Source: Paralvinella palmiformis
Lineage: Eukaryota; Annelida; Polychaeta; Terebellida; Alvinellidae
Assembly: GCA_025642065.1 (NCBI GenBank)
Contig: JAODUP010001059.1
Location: 122,001-186,000, forward strand
Length of the DNA: 64,000 bases
Direction of reading: 5' to 3'
A model generated the notes under the pieces. It had not been told where the DNA came from, searched no databases, and worked only from the letters and a program-made list of their open reading frames with translations. The position numbers and the translations under genes are program-made. Each line of letters begins with the position of its first letter. Positions within the stretch are counted from its first letter, which is position 1. Positions 51,000 through 63,490 of the stretch are shown piece by piece.

Positions 51000-51720
51000 C
51001 TACAGCTCTCCACTGTCATTTGCCATATCATAATGCGATTTTTGCTTCTGCTGCGATGACTTGGATGCATTGGACACCAGGTTATAGGCATGATCCAGCT
51101 GGGTCTTGAGCTTCTGATGCTGGTTGGACTCACCAATAAGATGTAATACCACATCTATAGCAAGTCTAGGACCTCTACTGAACAATAATTCATATGGTGT
51201 TAAACTGGTATTGTCGTGCCTTGTGCAGTTATAGGCATGCACAAGTGGACCAACCATAGACTTCCAATCGGTCTTCTGGGATGGTTCCAATATACCCAGC
51301 ATGTTCAACAGCGTTCTGTTGAAGCGTTCGACATTTCCATTCCCCAGTGGATGATACAGTGTTGTTCTTTACTTGGCAATTCCAATCAACTTGCAGAGTT
51401 CTCATATGATCTGATTCTCAAAGGTAGCACCTTGATCTGATTGAATATTTCAGAGGTAATCCATATGGAACTTTGAAGCCATTAAAGAAGGACTCAGTTG
51501 TAGTTTTAGCGGTCTAGTTCTTTGTCGGTATTGCAATAACAAACTTAGCAAAATGATCAGTTTTTACTAGAATATTTTGCTAACCACGTTTGAAAAGTTC
51601 CAAAGACAAGCAATCTATACAAACCAATTCGAGAGGTTGCATGGTATGAATACTGACAAAAGGGGCTTTAACATTAGTTGGGGTCTTCCCTGTCGGATAG
51701 AGAGTTTACACGACTGAATT
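51000..51720 (-). pseudogene. Gypsy integrase core and C-terminal part
   Basis: Frames containing QPLELVCIDCLSLE and TDHFAKFVIAIPTKN (core), HP-x-GNGNVERFNRT-like sequence, and then the open stretch 51308-51000 with KTDWKSMVGPLVHAYNCTRH and TPYELLFSRGPRLAID. Broken by stops. Confidence 0.8.
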
Positions 51721-51802
51721 CATTGTTGCATATCAACAGTCACGTTGGGGCAGTCCACGCGTTGTCTCATCACGTCTGTGCTGTGCTCTCTGTCTAGATG
51801 TC

Positions 51803-52345
51803 TCATGTCATTGTGTGCACATGTCTTGGCTTTTTTTCGTGGAAAGCACTGGCAAGAACAAGCTGTAACCTCTGAACATCACCATCAGTGGCCTTGCGAT
51901 AAAATGTACCGCTCCCGATGATGAGTTTGTGAAATTCACGTAAAAGCAGTTTGTCTTCCCTGCTCGTAATGTTATCAGTTGTTGGCTTAGACTTATTGGT
52001 AATGGCCTGAACAAACTGACCAATTACAGCATTAAGTCGCTGGTGTACACACCAATCCCGGGGTACAATATTATTGTAGATGTCAGTCTCAGCTGGGCAA
52101 TCATTTGCAGTCATGCACAGAGTCTTAATGTAGGTTTGAACGATCTGCATACCACACAGGGTACAGATCGTTTCCTTCTGGATCTCGGTAAAGCCCATAT
52201 CATCTAGGTTGGGTAGACATGATAATCCATTCGCGTCACTGGTAGATTTACCAAATTTATACCGTGTGTTGAAGATGTATGAACTGAGAGCGGGGATATC
52301 CACCGCTGACTCATGGCATCCAAAACTTGTCTTTTTGCGGCACAT
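51803..52345 (-). pseudogene. Gypsy RNase H end and integrase N-terminal region
   Basis: YIFNTRYKFGKSTSDANGLS is the typical RNase H end (YRxGKxNxxADxLSR). It is followed by a spacer and LLLREFHKLIIGSGTFYRK, the segment before the integrase zinc finger. Open for 180 codons, then frameshifted. Confidence 0.8.
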
Positions 52346-52359
52346 AAGTCAGAGGGTTA

Positions 52360-53379
52360 AAGACAATAAATGTATTACCAATTAAATAATTTCCCATTTT
52401 AGTCCCAACAAATTCCAGTTTATATACAGGGTAGATGTGTTAGGCTTTGGAGATCTAACTTAAAAGAATTACAGCAAAACATTGTATGCAACGATAGGAT
52501 ATATCTATTATCTAGTGCGTTTCCCTTTCATTTTTCAAATATTTGTCAACAATACATTATATGTATGTATGACTATCATATGCCAGATATAAGTGACTGA
52601 GTAATGGCTATTGGATACATCTGAAAAGGTGACGTTTTAATAAAGTACTTGCATTTAAATTTTAGCAAGCCAGACATATCGTCCAAACAAGCACATATCA
52701 AATTGAATTTCAGACAAACTAATTTTCGAAATAATATATCTCGTCACAATTATACGTGTCACAAAAAATATTTTGGTACCATGCAGTGCAAGAACACTGC
52801 CAACGACCTGCTTATCATAAATGATTTAAAAGGATTTACTAACAACATTATTAAAACTGGATAAAATAATTTTTTCACATGGAACACCGTCAAGGATGAG
52901 TTTATTCCAAAAGGTAGTGGCTACGCGTACGTGAGTCTAAACGTACGTGAACTATTATGCGCATGCGTAATGTTTTTATTTCTGATTACGCGAATTATAG
53001 TTTTAATGGAAGTAGTATAACTGCCATATCTTTAGTACTTGTGTCTAAACGTACGTGAGTTTTTTTTCGCGCGTGTGTATTGATATACATAAGTTCTACA
53101 ACTACGAGACTTGCTGCTGAATCTTAGACTTTAAACTTAAAAGTATTAGAATTTTATAACCTTTAAATTGGTTAAAGTTGTACAGTAGTGAAGTGTCAGA
53201 ATAGTTTATTATTTATCAGTAAACATAAACACGATACCGAACAAAATGTTCGTTGCAAGTCCATTCATTCTAGCATCTGTATGTAATGTGAAGGGCTTGC
53301 AATAATCTGAGTAAGTCAAAATTGGTGTTATGTTAAAGGTTCATTTAGGCTATCCAATGGTTGTTGTTGTTATTCAACC
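52360..53379. other. Non-retroviral-looking sequence inside the Gypsy relic
   Basis: No RNase H core was recognised here. 52920-53065 carries two copies of a CpG-containing segment (GTGTCTAAACGTACGTGAGTT-like), unlike the surrounding sequence. Probably a nested insertion. Confidence 0.4.
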
Positions 53380-53530
53380 CGCTTGAATTTGCTGATGGTG
53401 TCAGTGACTACTGGATCCTGCTGTTGCGACTTGCGCTTTCCTCTGATATCCTGAAGAATCTCATTCAAAGGTTGAGCAATTCTGGCGTAATATTTTACTA
53501 ATCGTTTGTAATATCCACTAAATCCTAGGA
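53380..53530 (-). pseudogene. Gypsy RT 3' fragment
   Basis: Minus-strand reading gives LGFSGYYKRLVKYYARIAQP then LNEIL, the conserved connection segment after the Gypsy RT active site (GFxGYYRRFV). The upstream RT core with the catalytic YxDD was not found and is probably replaced by inserted sequence at 53540-54830. Confidence 0.8.
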
Positions 53531-56500
53531 ATTAGCATCAACTGGTGTCGGCCAATTGCGAACATATGAGCATGCGTGCATACACTGTCGCATAATTAAT
53601 CAGCTGCATGGATTCTAACTCAAATTGATACATGTAAACAAAAATCTTATTGTTATGTTTTTCCTCACAAAAACACTTTTTATTTTAAATCTATGCTTTC
53701 AAGGCCTTGAATTTTAACTGATGATTAATAACATGCATATTAGAATAGTGGTGACCCAGACAACAAGCCTCAACGATGAGTTCAGATTTAAGCATGGCTA
53801 TGCATCATTTTATTTTATCATTTGGTGTGTTGACAACTGCCTACATCGGGTTAAGCTTCCACCATCTTCAGTTTTCATATTAAATGTTAAGAAAGTGTTA
53901 ACTGTCTTTTCGTGTTTTAAAACAGGAGTGCATCTACGTTTTCCATATCTCCGTAAATCTGTGGCAAAATAGACTCGCTTGTTAAAGTTGCTAGCATTAG
54001 CAGTCGAGCAAAACATAGCCACCGCCTCATGGGTTTCAAGCTGATGGGTTTAATTGAATCTGACTTATCTTTCATGCGATGTCGCTAAAATCACATTACA
54101 TTTGTTCTATATAGCAGGAGGGTTATCTTTTTTCCTAAAAACATCAATAGTCTCCTGCATAGCGTCTGAGATTGACATGCGGTTTGTCCAAAACAGAAAC
54201 ATGTTGATGACGTCAATATGCAGATTTGTTGGCCATTAGCACGCGTGGAATTTACGCGAAGAGAACGAAGAGTATTGAATATTCATGAGGATTGTTGAAA
54301 ATCCGCGTGCACGCGATTAACTTATCCATATATTGTGCTGATTATTAGAGATTAATTCGAAGTTGTCGTTTCTATGCGTCTTGATGTAGCAGTGTAATTA
54401 ACATTCGGAACATTGAATATTTTATGAAAGGAACCTACTTATGGGACTTTTGGCTCCAGCGGCCAGAGTTTGTTGATTGGCTACGTCCTGATTATATTAT
54501 CAGAACTTCATTTAGTAGATTATAATATAAATACATTATGGAAATTTTAAGCCAACTGAATTCGCAACTGCTGTTCTGGGTTCAATAAATGGATGTATAA
54601 TTAAGCAGTGCTATGTCAATGTACATGCTGCATATATCGCGGTCAAAGTAAGTCGATATATAATTAGCATAGAAATTGTGATAGCATGGAAATGGCATAA
54701 AAGTTTATAGTTGCTAAAGTATATGAACACTGTACTGCACACCTTTTTGTCCAGTTTATCTTGTATCATTATTATCGTATTCTTCGGTATTATGACTTTT
54801 GAACCCATGACACATTTAATCACACCAAGTTGTTCGGAAGATCTGTAGGTTATTGTTCTGCAGTTTCAAACATCTAAATGCAAAGTACACTGCATCAGGC
54901 TCCATGGATCTTTTCGGCTGTTTTCATCAATGGCCTCAGAAGATTAATACCTAGGATGAGAGCCACTTTCTCCCCATAATGAGTGTCATATGCAACTAGC
55001 AACAAAGAGCTAACTGGATCCACAACTCTTTGGTTTGCCATTTACTTCAACATATCCAATGTATGGTATTTATTATCCCCAGCACACGTAATGTCCAATT
55101 TAAAAAGAAGACATTCTAATGTAGCACGTGCCATCCGACCCTGTTGCACCAGTTAGACAGATTCGTCCAAGTTTAAAGGACTGGAGTCACGTACGGCTGA
55201 TAAATCAACACGACACCCGTATACTAAGTGACATTCTTGGTTGCATTGGTGAAAAAATGACCTGTTTGGGCCGAGCACCTTGGCATATTTGCTCGCTAAC
55301 TTCTGAATCAAAACTAGGATGTGTTAATCGCCTGTTTCAAAGTCCTGCTTATTGTGCCGTTGTTGATCAATCTCTGGCTTTCTGTGTTTCGATTCCTCGA
55401 ATGAAAATAGTTCCCTCTTCAGCTATCACGTGATTGAGTTTGAATCTGGCTATTGTTGAGTTTCGGATCCTAAAAATCTTGTGGATGCCGAACTTGGTTC
55501 CTATATTACCTTCCTCGGCCTAGATTGCTGTCCATATTCCATGTCAGCGGAGGATGAACGGCAGACATACTTTGCAGAGTAGTCGTTGATTGGTCCACTT
55601 TTGTGTCCAGCTGAGAGATGCCCACATTTACAGCAATATCTGTATGTTCATCTGTTGTCACCTTCATCACTTTGCCTTCTTTGGGTTATCACCTTCATAA
55701 TCTTGCGTTCCATCTCGGGGTGTCGCGCTTCAAAGACTATCCAAACTGTGGAGATGATCTTTAAGATGACGTATACGATCTTTGATTTCATGATGAAGTC
55801 CACTGTAAAATGTGAGACAAAAAGTCTCTTCTGGTTGTGTAATCTGTGAAGGATCATCTTCGAGTGCACGAAACAACAAGTTTTGTACCTCCTCCTCAGT
55901 CAGTTTCATCGGCGTGACGTATAGGTGTTAGTAATCAGCTGTTGAATCCAGTGATCGCATATACACCCAAATGTTCAAGTGTCCTTTATAATTAGGCAAT
56001 AGTTCAAATCCGTTTGTACGTTCGAAAGTCACAAGTTCATTTCCAGCGTCACAGTTTCATATCCAAAGTCACAATGTTTCCAATGTATTGTATATCCAAA
56101 TCAGTTAATACATGTAGATACCACCACGCAGGTACCACATAATCAAATGTTCTTTGACGGTCAGCGGCAATAATCAATAATCGCAGCACTCGAGGTTCTG
56201 AGAACGTTCACACGACTATGGGGTGACTGTGAAGAAACGTCTCGGCAAATTCTGCGCGGATCAGGTTCATCCGGACACACTGACGACGGTTGCCTGGGCA
56301 CCAATGTAACTGCCCCACTTCCACTCCAGAATGATGCGACGACCGTTATATATAATTGTTTTATTCAGACGGTGCCGCAGCAGTTAGATATTTACATAAC
56401 ACCCCAGTATGACAGTACCATGGTGAGAGATGAGATGGACTGCATCACTAGTTTACCATGGACTAGAAATCAACGTAACTAGGCCGCAGCGCATTTACAT

Positions 56501-57119
56501 AATCCTATGTTCCACGGTATTTCAGAATAACCGTAATTAAAATGTAGGCAAATATGCTACACGACTTCTTCGTTCAACGGCTTCTTAACCAACTAAAGTT
56601 CGTCGCTAGAGTATAATGCCATAGAGTAAAATGAATTGATTTACAACAAAGTAACAAGAATAATATGAACTGAGACTGCAGACCATAATGTTTCATGACA
56701 AGTAACAATAATTTCTTAACATATTAAAATGAGATGAATTTTAGTCTATGTGTTAGCTGATGCTTTTGATCATTGGATGTCTTGCAAGTGACCTATTTTG
56801 AGGGAGTCCGGGGGGGGTCACAAGTCACAACGCGCCTTTCATCACGTTCATTCGCCCTGTCTTCTCGTTTCATAGCTTGCTTTTCCGAAGAAAAAAAAAT
56901 CTTACATTCTTTGCCTTGATACACAATCTTTAGACTCACTTCCAACCAACGAACGAAGTTAATATCCATGATCAATAGTGTTTAATAGAATTCTACATAT
57001 ATCAATCAATACGACAATATTTTATTCTCTGCATTACCAAATTATACATGGTATGTGTGCCTGGGTGAATCTAATTATAAACCCCGGGCAGCTGGCCTGC
57101 TTTACAAGCCATCGGTAAC

Positions 57120-58100
57120 ACACGGTATTGCGAGTCTATAGAGTAGAACGACATATATGCCATGTCACACCACCAGCACAGTATGGCAGACACAGTCTGT
57201 CTATGTTTGTACCGGTTGTTCATTGTTCACCTCAACCACTACATATATGAGAGTGGCGTCGACCTGTCAAAGAGGTAGTGACACCAGCTGTGTCACCCTC
57301 GAAATGTCCATGAGACACATGAGATCAGCGGGATATACGTTCAATTATCCTCCTACAGCCAGAGAAGATGAGAATGTCACCCCGGTCGATTATGATGCAG
57401 CCCTCAAACTTACGGTACGGAACGTCCTCGACCATTCGGTGCCATTACCTGACATAAGGGACAATATCCGGATGAGGCATCCGGATATACCTGCTACACA
57501 GGCAGTCCCTCCATATCGGCTACAGTCATTATGCCTGGGTCATTTTGTGTTTCAAGGTACATAGAACATAGACCACAGCCTTCACCCCCCCTAGTCCCGC
57601 CACCACGGACTGGGTAGACCTCGATAGTACGGGGCACCTAGGACGCTCTCCGGGGCACAGCGTACACGAAGGGGTATTACCCTAGGTTGCCATCCACTGC
57701 ATCTAGCCAGTTTTTAATCGACGGATACAACTACCTTCTATCAGCCTCCTTATCTCCCGAATTCATGGTGCCAGGTATATGGAAATCAGTCGTCACAGGT
57801 AGTCTTCATTTTAGTCACCGGGAATTTGATGAAGAGATCGTCAACGCGATATTAGCGCTGTTTCTGATTTGGACTGGTTAGCTTCCGGAGCGTCACATCT
57901 TTTCAACGAAATTATCGCGGACGAAATACCCCAAACCTTACACAAACACCCCACATATCTACAGAGGTATTTATTAGAGTCCTCGAGCTATCACACACAG
58001 CTCGATATGCCAACTTAGTTGTTCTGCAGAAATGCATAGACGCACGTCATGGCAACCCCCGGAAATGGTATACGGATCACATACTCATGGGAAAACTGAG
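57120..58100 (+). pseudogene. Unidentified decaying coding-like segment
   Basis: GC and codon character rise here. A 135-codon frame (57157-57564) contains SVPLPDIRDNIRMRHPDIP, a second frame (57687-57881) contains GIWKSVVTGSLHFSH, and a third (about 57860-58015) contains DLDWLASGASHLFNE. A change of frame between them suggests one broken long protein gene. I do not recognise the family. Capture from a large DNA transposon or DNA virus is possible but only a guess. Confidence 0.3.
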
Positions 58101-58107
58101 CTGGAGC

Positions 58108-58240
58108 CAGGGTTGGGGAGATTAAACGACCAAGGTAATCGATTACGATTACTTGAGAATACCATGATTACGATTACATTAATTCTGAATGTAATCGATT
58201 ACGATTACATTGTTAAGTTATCATGATTATAATCATAATT
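58108..58240. repeat. ATTACGATTAC-rich repeat end
   Basis: Starts at AGGGTTGGGGAG and then repeats TAATCGATTACGATTAC with small changes. It is the terminal type of an interspersed transposon. Confidence 0.6.
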
Positions 58241-58292
58241 GCAATTTATATAACATAAACATGAATGTGATTCTTCATCAATATTCACTCGG

Positions 58293-58817
58293 TTACATGT
58301 ATAATACCGATATAAACGGTGTCTTTAGGGATTTAACACAATGTGGTGATGCCAAATATAAAATATTTGTTTTATTATCATTTAGTTTTAGAAGATTTTG
58401 AGTCATCCATAGCTGAATATCGGCAATACAATGTTCTAAATTCTTCAAGGAAGAGGAGAAATTTAACTCATTGTCAGGATCCAGTGATATATACAGCTGT
58501 GTGTCATCAGCATACAAGTGATATTTAACCCCATATCGCTGCGCAATGATTCCAAGAGGACGGGTATACATTGTGAAAACCAGAGGACCAAGAACTGAAC
58601 CCTGCGGTACACCAGATAACAAAAACTGAATGTCAGATAAAATACCATGAACAGACACTCTCTGGGAGCGTTGTTCCAGATAGGATCTAAACGATTCAAG
58701 TACTCTACCTGACAGACCAAACATGTCTTTTAACCTAGAGAAAAGTACATTATGGTCAACTGTATCAAATGCTGTTTCACAGTTGACTTGAGTGTCGAAC
58801 ACTACTAGTTCGACCAT
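58293..58817 (-). mobile_element. LINE reverse transcriptase fragment
   Basis: A 174-codon frame holds TAFDTVDHNVLFSRL, LSGVPQGSVLGPL and the catalytic YADDTQLYISL, followed by MTQNLLKLNDNKT. These are motifs of a jockey/CR1-type non-LTR reverse transcriptase. 5' and 3' parts are missing. Confidence 0.92.
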
Positions 58818-59833
58818 CTAATATTTGTTTGTGAGCTCTTTGACCACATATTGGCTTTCTAACACTTAAGCCTTATTTTTAGTAAATCTCCTATATGTGC
58901 TTTTGTGTGCGGTATTCAAACAAGAGGAAATTTAGGGATATCTGTTCCCAAACGTTTCCTCTGTCCTATCAATTATTTATAAGTCAAGAAGGTGACATTC
59001 AATTAGCCCTAAGATCAACATTTAGAAGCCCAAACGGGATAACACAAAACGTACAACGAGATTTGCATACATGTTTCAATTGACAGTTAAATTAGTAAAT
59101 ATATTTTGTTTGTTAAAAAAATAATCCAGTCTGAATCGTCTGCCTCTAACTCGAATCGATACGACTGTGTACCACGTGAACTTGACTCGCCAGCACTATC
59201 CTACTCTTCTTCCGATACATAATCATGCAAATCTTCAACCTCAGAATTATCCAATTTATCTACAAATTAGAATTTGAGGCTTGATGTAGATTCGCCAGTA
59301 TTTTTGATACGATAAAACAACACCCCTGCAGTGACGTCACGACTGTCAATCGCATTCGCTAGATGGCACAGCGCACACTCTTACAGCCATTCAAGCACGA
59401 CCCATTATGGGCATTATTTCAGTAGGACTCGCAGTGTGTAAACTATTATTTTGACACAAACAAGCTTCTACAATAAATAAAAAAATATTTTACGGCTTGA
59501 TCCTTGACACGAAGGGTCGTCAATATTACTTCTATAAACCGTCATGACCTTTCTTGGCCAATTTAGAAACATTTCTCAACTCGCAACATATCGAATCGCT
59601 ACTGCGTATTAGCTTATATGAATAAACATATACGTCATCCTAGGACGTAAACCAATCGGACATCGGCCACACGCATCATATTGTTTGGTTCTATCTTTCC
59701 GTAATACTCATCTGTGAGAGGTAGAGTAAGGAGGATACTCAGAAACTGTATAAACAAATTATTATAATTTTTCTCTTTTATCTATATTTCGTAAATGAAG
59801 CAAAATCAAACACCTGTCCGTAACCACGGTGAT

Positions 59834-60073
59834 TTAATGGATTGGACGATTTAAACCAAATCTTTTAGCTATCTGATCTCGTGGGATTGATTGTTGTGAT
59901 GGATACGAGTTTTGCCGGTGAATGCCAAGATTGGGGATGGAGTGCCACTTAAGTTTCATGTCGTGTTTCAGATCAGTCGAGAGTGGTACTGGAAGAGGTG
60001 CTCCTGAACAGACCAATGATGAAACAGTTGACGTGGACTGTGTATTGAGATTTAGAGAAATACACTCAGCCAT
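59834..60073 (-). CDS. Hypothetical ORF, 79 codons
   Basis: Starts at a good context (AGAAATGGCTG) with MAECISLNLNTQST and ends GLNRPIH then stop. Ser/Thr/Pro-rich, no recognised domain or signal peptide. It could be a first exon or chance. Confidence 0.2.
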   Translation of the reverse strand: MAECISLNLNTQSTSTVSSLVCSGAPLPVPLSTDLKHDMKLKWHSIPNLGIHRQNSYPSQQSIPRDQIAKRFGLNRPIH

Positions 60074-60239
60074 TTCTAACGTCAACCAGCGTCATTCACG
60101 TTAGTGGAGAGTTCTAGACTAAGATGTGTTGCAGAACCGTCAATGACCTGTGATATTCTGCCCTTCATTAAAGTGCAGGCTGACACTCAGGACAGATATT
60201 TATTTCCATTTTGCTTTTGATTTGATAATGTGGTTGTTT

Positions 60240-60334
60240 ATTTCACACACACAAACACACACGCATACACAACGCGCACTCGTGTGTGTATGTATGTGTG
60301 TGTATGTCTATATGTGTGTGTATAACTTATATGT

Positions 60335-60371
<37 letters not shown>

Positions 60372-60387
60372 TAGTATATAGATATAT

Positions 60388-60427
<40 letters not shown>

Positions 60428-60475
60428 GTCCAACTTGTATGTATGTATGTATATATATATGTGTGTGTGTGTGTG
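60240..60475. repeat. Compound CA/TG/TA microsatellites
   Basis: (CA)n, then GTGTATGT repeats, then two TA tracts (60340-60370, 60395-60423) and TG. Confidence 0.95.
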
Positions 60476-61374
60476 TGTTATGTATATTATCCTACCTGAT
60501 AATAGGAATCTCGTTTATTTGTGGCACTTGAAAAAATGCTCTTGCCACTGAAAGTAATTTAATGTTGTCCTGGCACAAACTGTTTTAGAATAATTACGTA
60601 CATGTATTATACACATGTATCTGAAAGAAATGTTATACACTCATTCCCTCAAACATATTCTAGTACTAAAATTGTTACTGTGGATGTGGAAATAAATTAT
60701 TCGTATTTCATCAACTTTATAATCTGTGTTGTCATTAATTCATGTAATAAGTAGTTAGCTCCTCAACCTTGATATTCTACTGGCTTGTAAAAATTAAGCT
60801 GGTAAAATCGACTTAATACGATCCTCCGTAGTTAATTAGTTATGTCACCTTAGCTGAAAGACCGCATCCTTATCATAACTGGTAGGATACTTGGCCACAG
60901 TCCTGTAGAAATGATGATTAGAGCTCGCTTTGGTATATATCTGAATTGTGCTTATTTTTTCATCTCCTTCTGTTCAAGGATTTCTGGGGCCTATGTAGCT
61001 CATCGTATGCACACAGATGGCCACAAAGCAACACTGCTTCCTCAACAAAATAATCAACCCTCCCCCGTGTGTCATGCTATTGATAACCACGACCTGTCAT
61101 ACATCATGGCGTTATGATCGCTGTCCAATTACGTGATGATGGCGAATTGGTATTGCTGCGTCAGCCGTCGTGTGTTAAAGTACCAGCTGCTCGCCATCGT
61201 CTCTGATCAGCTGCGGTATTGTTTATCAATCCCATAATAACTGGCGGCGGTAGCTTCCTAATGTCAACACCCTACAGCTAATAATCATAAAATAGATGCG
61301 GTTTTCCTTCTGGCTGGCTCCATACGTAGTGCACTCTAATATTGTTCACAACTGGAACGTATGGTGAGCAGTGA

Positions 61375-61505
61375 TTTCCTGCGTAGTAATGAGATGGTTA
61401 AATGAAACATCCCACAAACACGGTTGACGCTGGGATTCGATCCCTTCATCCCAAAGAACTGCTGTGCATTGCGCGCTACCAGATGTGCTGTGGGAGTGCC
61501 CGCGT
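61375..61505 (-). mobile_element. Possible SINE relic
   Basis: GGGATCGAATCCC on the minus strand resembles a tRNA B box. The A box is poorly defined. Confidence 0.35.
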
Positions 61506-61899
61506 AGGTGAACGACGTCCATTCCAAGAACCACTCGCTTCCGTCTTTTATAACCAAATTGTTTCTGCTGCTCACAAGTGACCCTCGCTTTTGGTCCCCA
61601 TGTAAGGGATGCATATCCCCCTTTCTATACTACCGCATATACTGTTCTACCGCTGTCCACATCTCAGTACGTCAGACATGTATATATCTACTTCTGTGGC
61701 AGACAGACATCTATAAGCCGCGCTGCGGGCAGCCAGCTCTGTCTTTTCTAATTGCGTGGCTGGTTTTTTCTCGTCTTCTCTTTGCCTTATTTATTCTGTG
61801 TTACGTCTCCACTCTTCCATGCGTTGTCACGGACGATTTTGGGGAATACCCTATGTTTCCCAGCGCTGAATATCATAAATGGATTTATGTAATCGGACA

Positions 61900-62470
61900 T
61901 GGCTATTTCGCTATCAGTTACCCGTAGCGTCCATCTCATCGTCATGCCATCCTTATACCTCCGACATCACCGCGAGCCACATTCCTTGTCCGAATCCCTG
62001 GAAAACGGGAATTAAAAGCATCGGACTTTCGGCGGGCTGCCCGCTTTGGCTGTATGTCACCGTAACCAGGCCCCGCTGGCGTTTATTAGCTTATCAGTCT
62101 CCGGAATAGTCGCTATCAGACAGTAGATAGCATCCTCGGGGAAGCTCGCCGTAGGAGAAAGTCTACATCGGCGACTGACGCCACCTAGCGGTTCCCCATC
62201 ATTGGCGACGTCAGATGATGCTGTTTGGATGTCGCTCCAGTAGACAGTTAGCCGACAACTGAAATAAAAGGCGAAAATAAACGTGTCCGAACGGCTCTGT
62301 CCTACTGTTGGGATCCTATATATCCATTGGGTTCAGAGAAGGTGACGGTAACGGGACGGTCTCTCTCCTGCCAAGCAACGAGACATTGACCAATTAACTT
62401 GGACAGCGTTTTGATTGGCGAGCCGTACGATGACCTTCCTCCAGCTCAGAAAGGTCAATTAATTGGTGAG
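61900..62470 (+). promoter_or_regulatory. CpG-richer candidate promoter segment
   Basis: Visibly richer in C, G and CpG than its flanks. It contains CCAAT-type motifs (GACCAATTAA near 62390, GATTGG near 62414), a CTCF-like CGCCACCTAGCGG (62179-62191) and a splice-donor-like ATTG|GTGAGTG at 62465. It may be the first exon and promoter of a gene extending right. No coding start is visible. Confidence 0.3.
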
Positions 62471-63453
62471 TGTTTTTCTTTTCGCCTATTTTCTTACAAG
62501 GGTGTAATTAGATAACACGTTTGACGATTTAGGGTAAACAGTGGGGTTGGCATCTTGTGTTAAACAGTTATTGTCATTCGGGTTGGCTTTATTGAATACG
62601 AACGAATCTGTTCTAGTTGTTATGGTATTCAGCTCGTGTGATGCACGTTTGACAGTGATTCAATAAAAAATATTTTGTAATATGATTGATCAGTTGCGTG
62701 TCGTTTGTACAATTCGGAGTATAGTGTATAACAGTTAAATCTACCACTGGCACTGCGCCTGAATACCTGTCTGGTCAAGTCGATTTGCGTTATCGGTTTT
62801 AGCGTTAGCAGCCCGCACTTTGTAGAACATATTACCCGGGAGAGATCAGAAGTGGATCTTGATATGGTTAAATCTCCATGGTTCAGCATTTTAATTAACT
62901 TTTAGATATATAACATTTTGAGTTTCACTTTACAGCACCTTTCAATGATCCCATTAGCTAGGTGATCGATACTGATGTATATTGCAAGTATATTATGATT
63001 ATACATGAAAATTGACTTTATCAACTTCAACATACACTAAGATCTGAGGATTGTATCGTTTACAATATTTGACTGAGATAATAATCACAAATGTATTATT
63101 TAGTAAATGCGAGGTATTTCTTTCTTTCCTTTACCGTTTTCCGGTTTCATTTCCCCCCCGCTTCTTCTTTTTCCTGTTTCCTTTTATCCTGTTTCTTTCT
63201 TTCCTATAACCGTTAACGCCGCTACCACCACTACATCTGCTGTTGATACTTCTACTATGAGCATTGCCATTGTCACAATTGTCTTTTTACCCGAGCTGGT
63301 AAAACAGGCCTAACCATTCCCTATCTAGAGAGCAATCCTGGCATAGATTTCTCTTATTTTAGCTTACTCCACGTTTCCAGGAAAGTAATTCGACGCACAG
63401 TCTGATTTCTTCTACGACGGTGCAGCAGTAGTTAGCGCAATTGATAGCGTTGC

Positions 63454-63490
<37 letters not shown>

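Larger units (their letters stand above)
49590..56750 (-). mobile_element. Decayed Ty3/Gypsy-like LTR retrotransposon
   Basis: Direct repeats lie at about 49590-50101 and 56305-56750, sharing TGTAACTGCC, TTACCATGGACTAGAAATCAA and ATATTAAAATGAGATGAAT. On the minus strand TGGTGCCCAGGCA (56303-56291) directly follows the 5' LTR as a candidate primer-binding site. Domain order on the minus strand is the canonical one: a degenerate zinc knuckle (YCCKCGHLSAGHK) near 55.6 kb, a protease-region remnant near 54.9 kb, RT, RNase H, integrase and the C-terminal tail. Stops and frameshifts are common, so it is inactive. Exact LTR ends are uncertain. Confidence 0.8.

Noticed and set aside
55128..55433. Plus-strand ORF of 101 codons
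   Set aside because: Antisense to the decayed Gypsy gag/protease region. No homology of its own.
62380..62420. Reading DQLTWTAF then stop, similar to the TWTVY end of AMN1
   Set aside because: An in-frame stop lies about 19 codons upstream with no acceptor after it, the preceding residues do not match, and CCAAT-rich flanks suggest a promoter. Likely coincidence.
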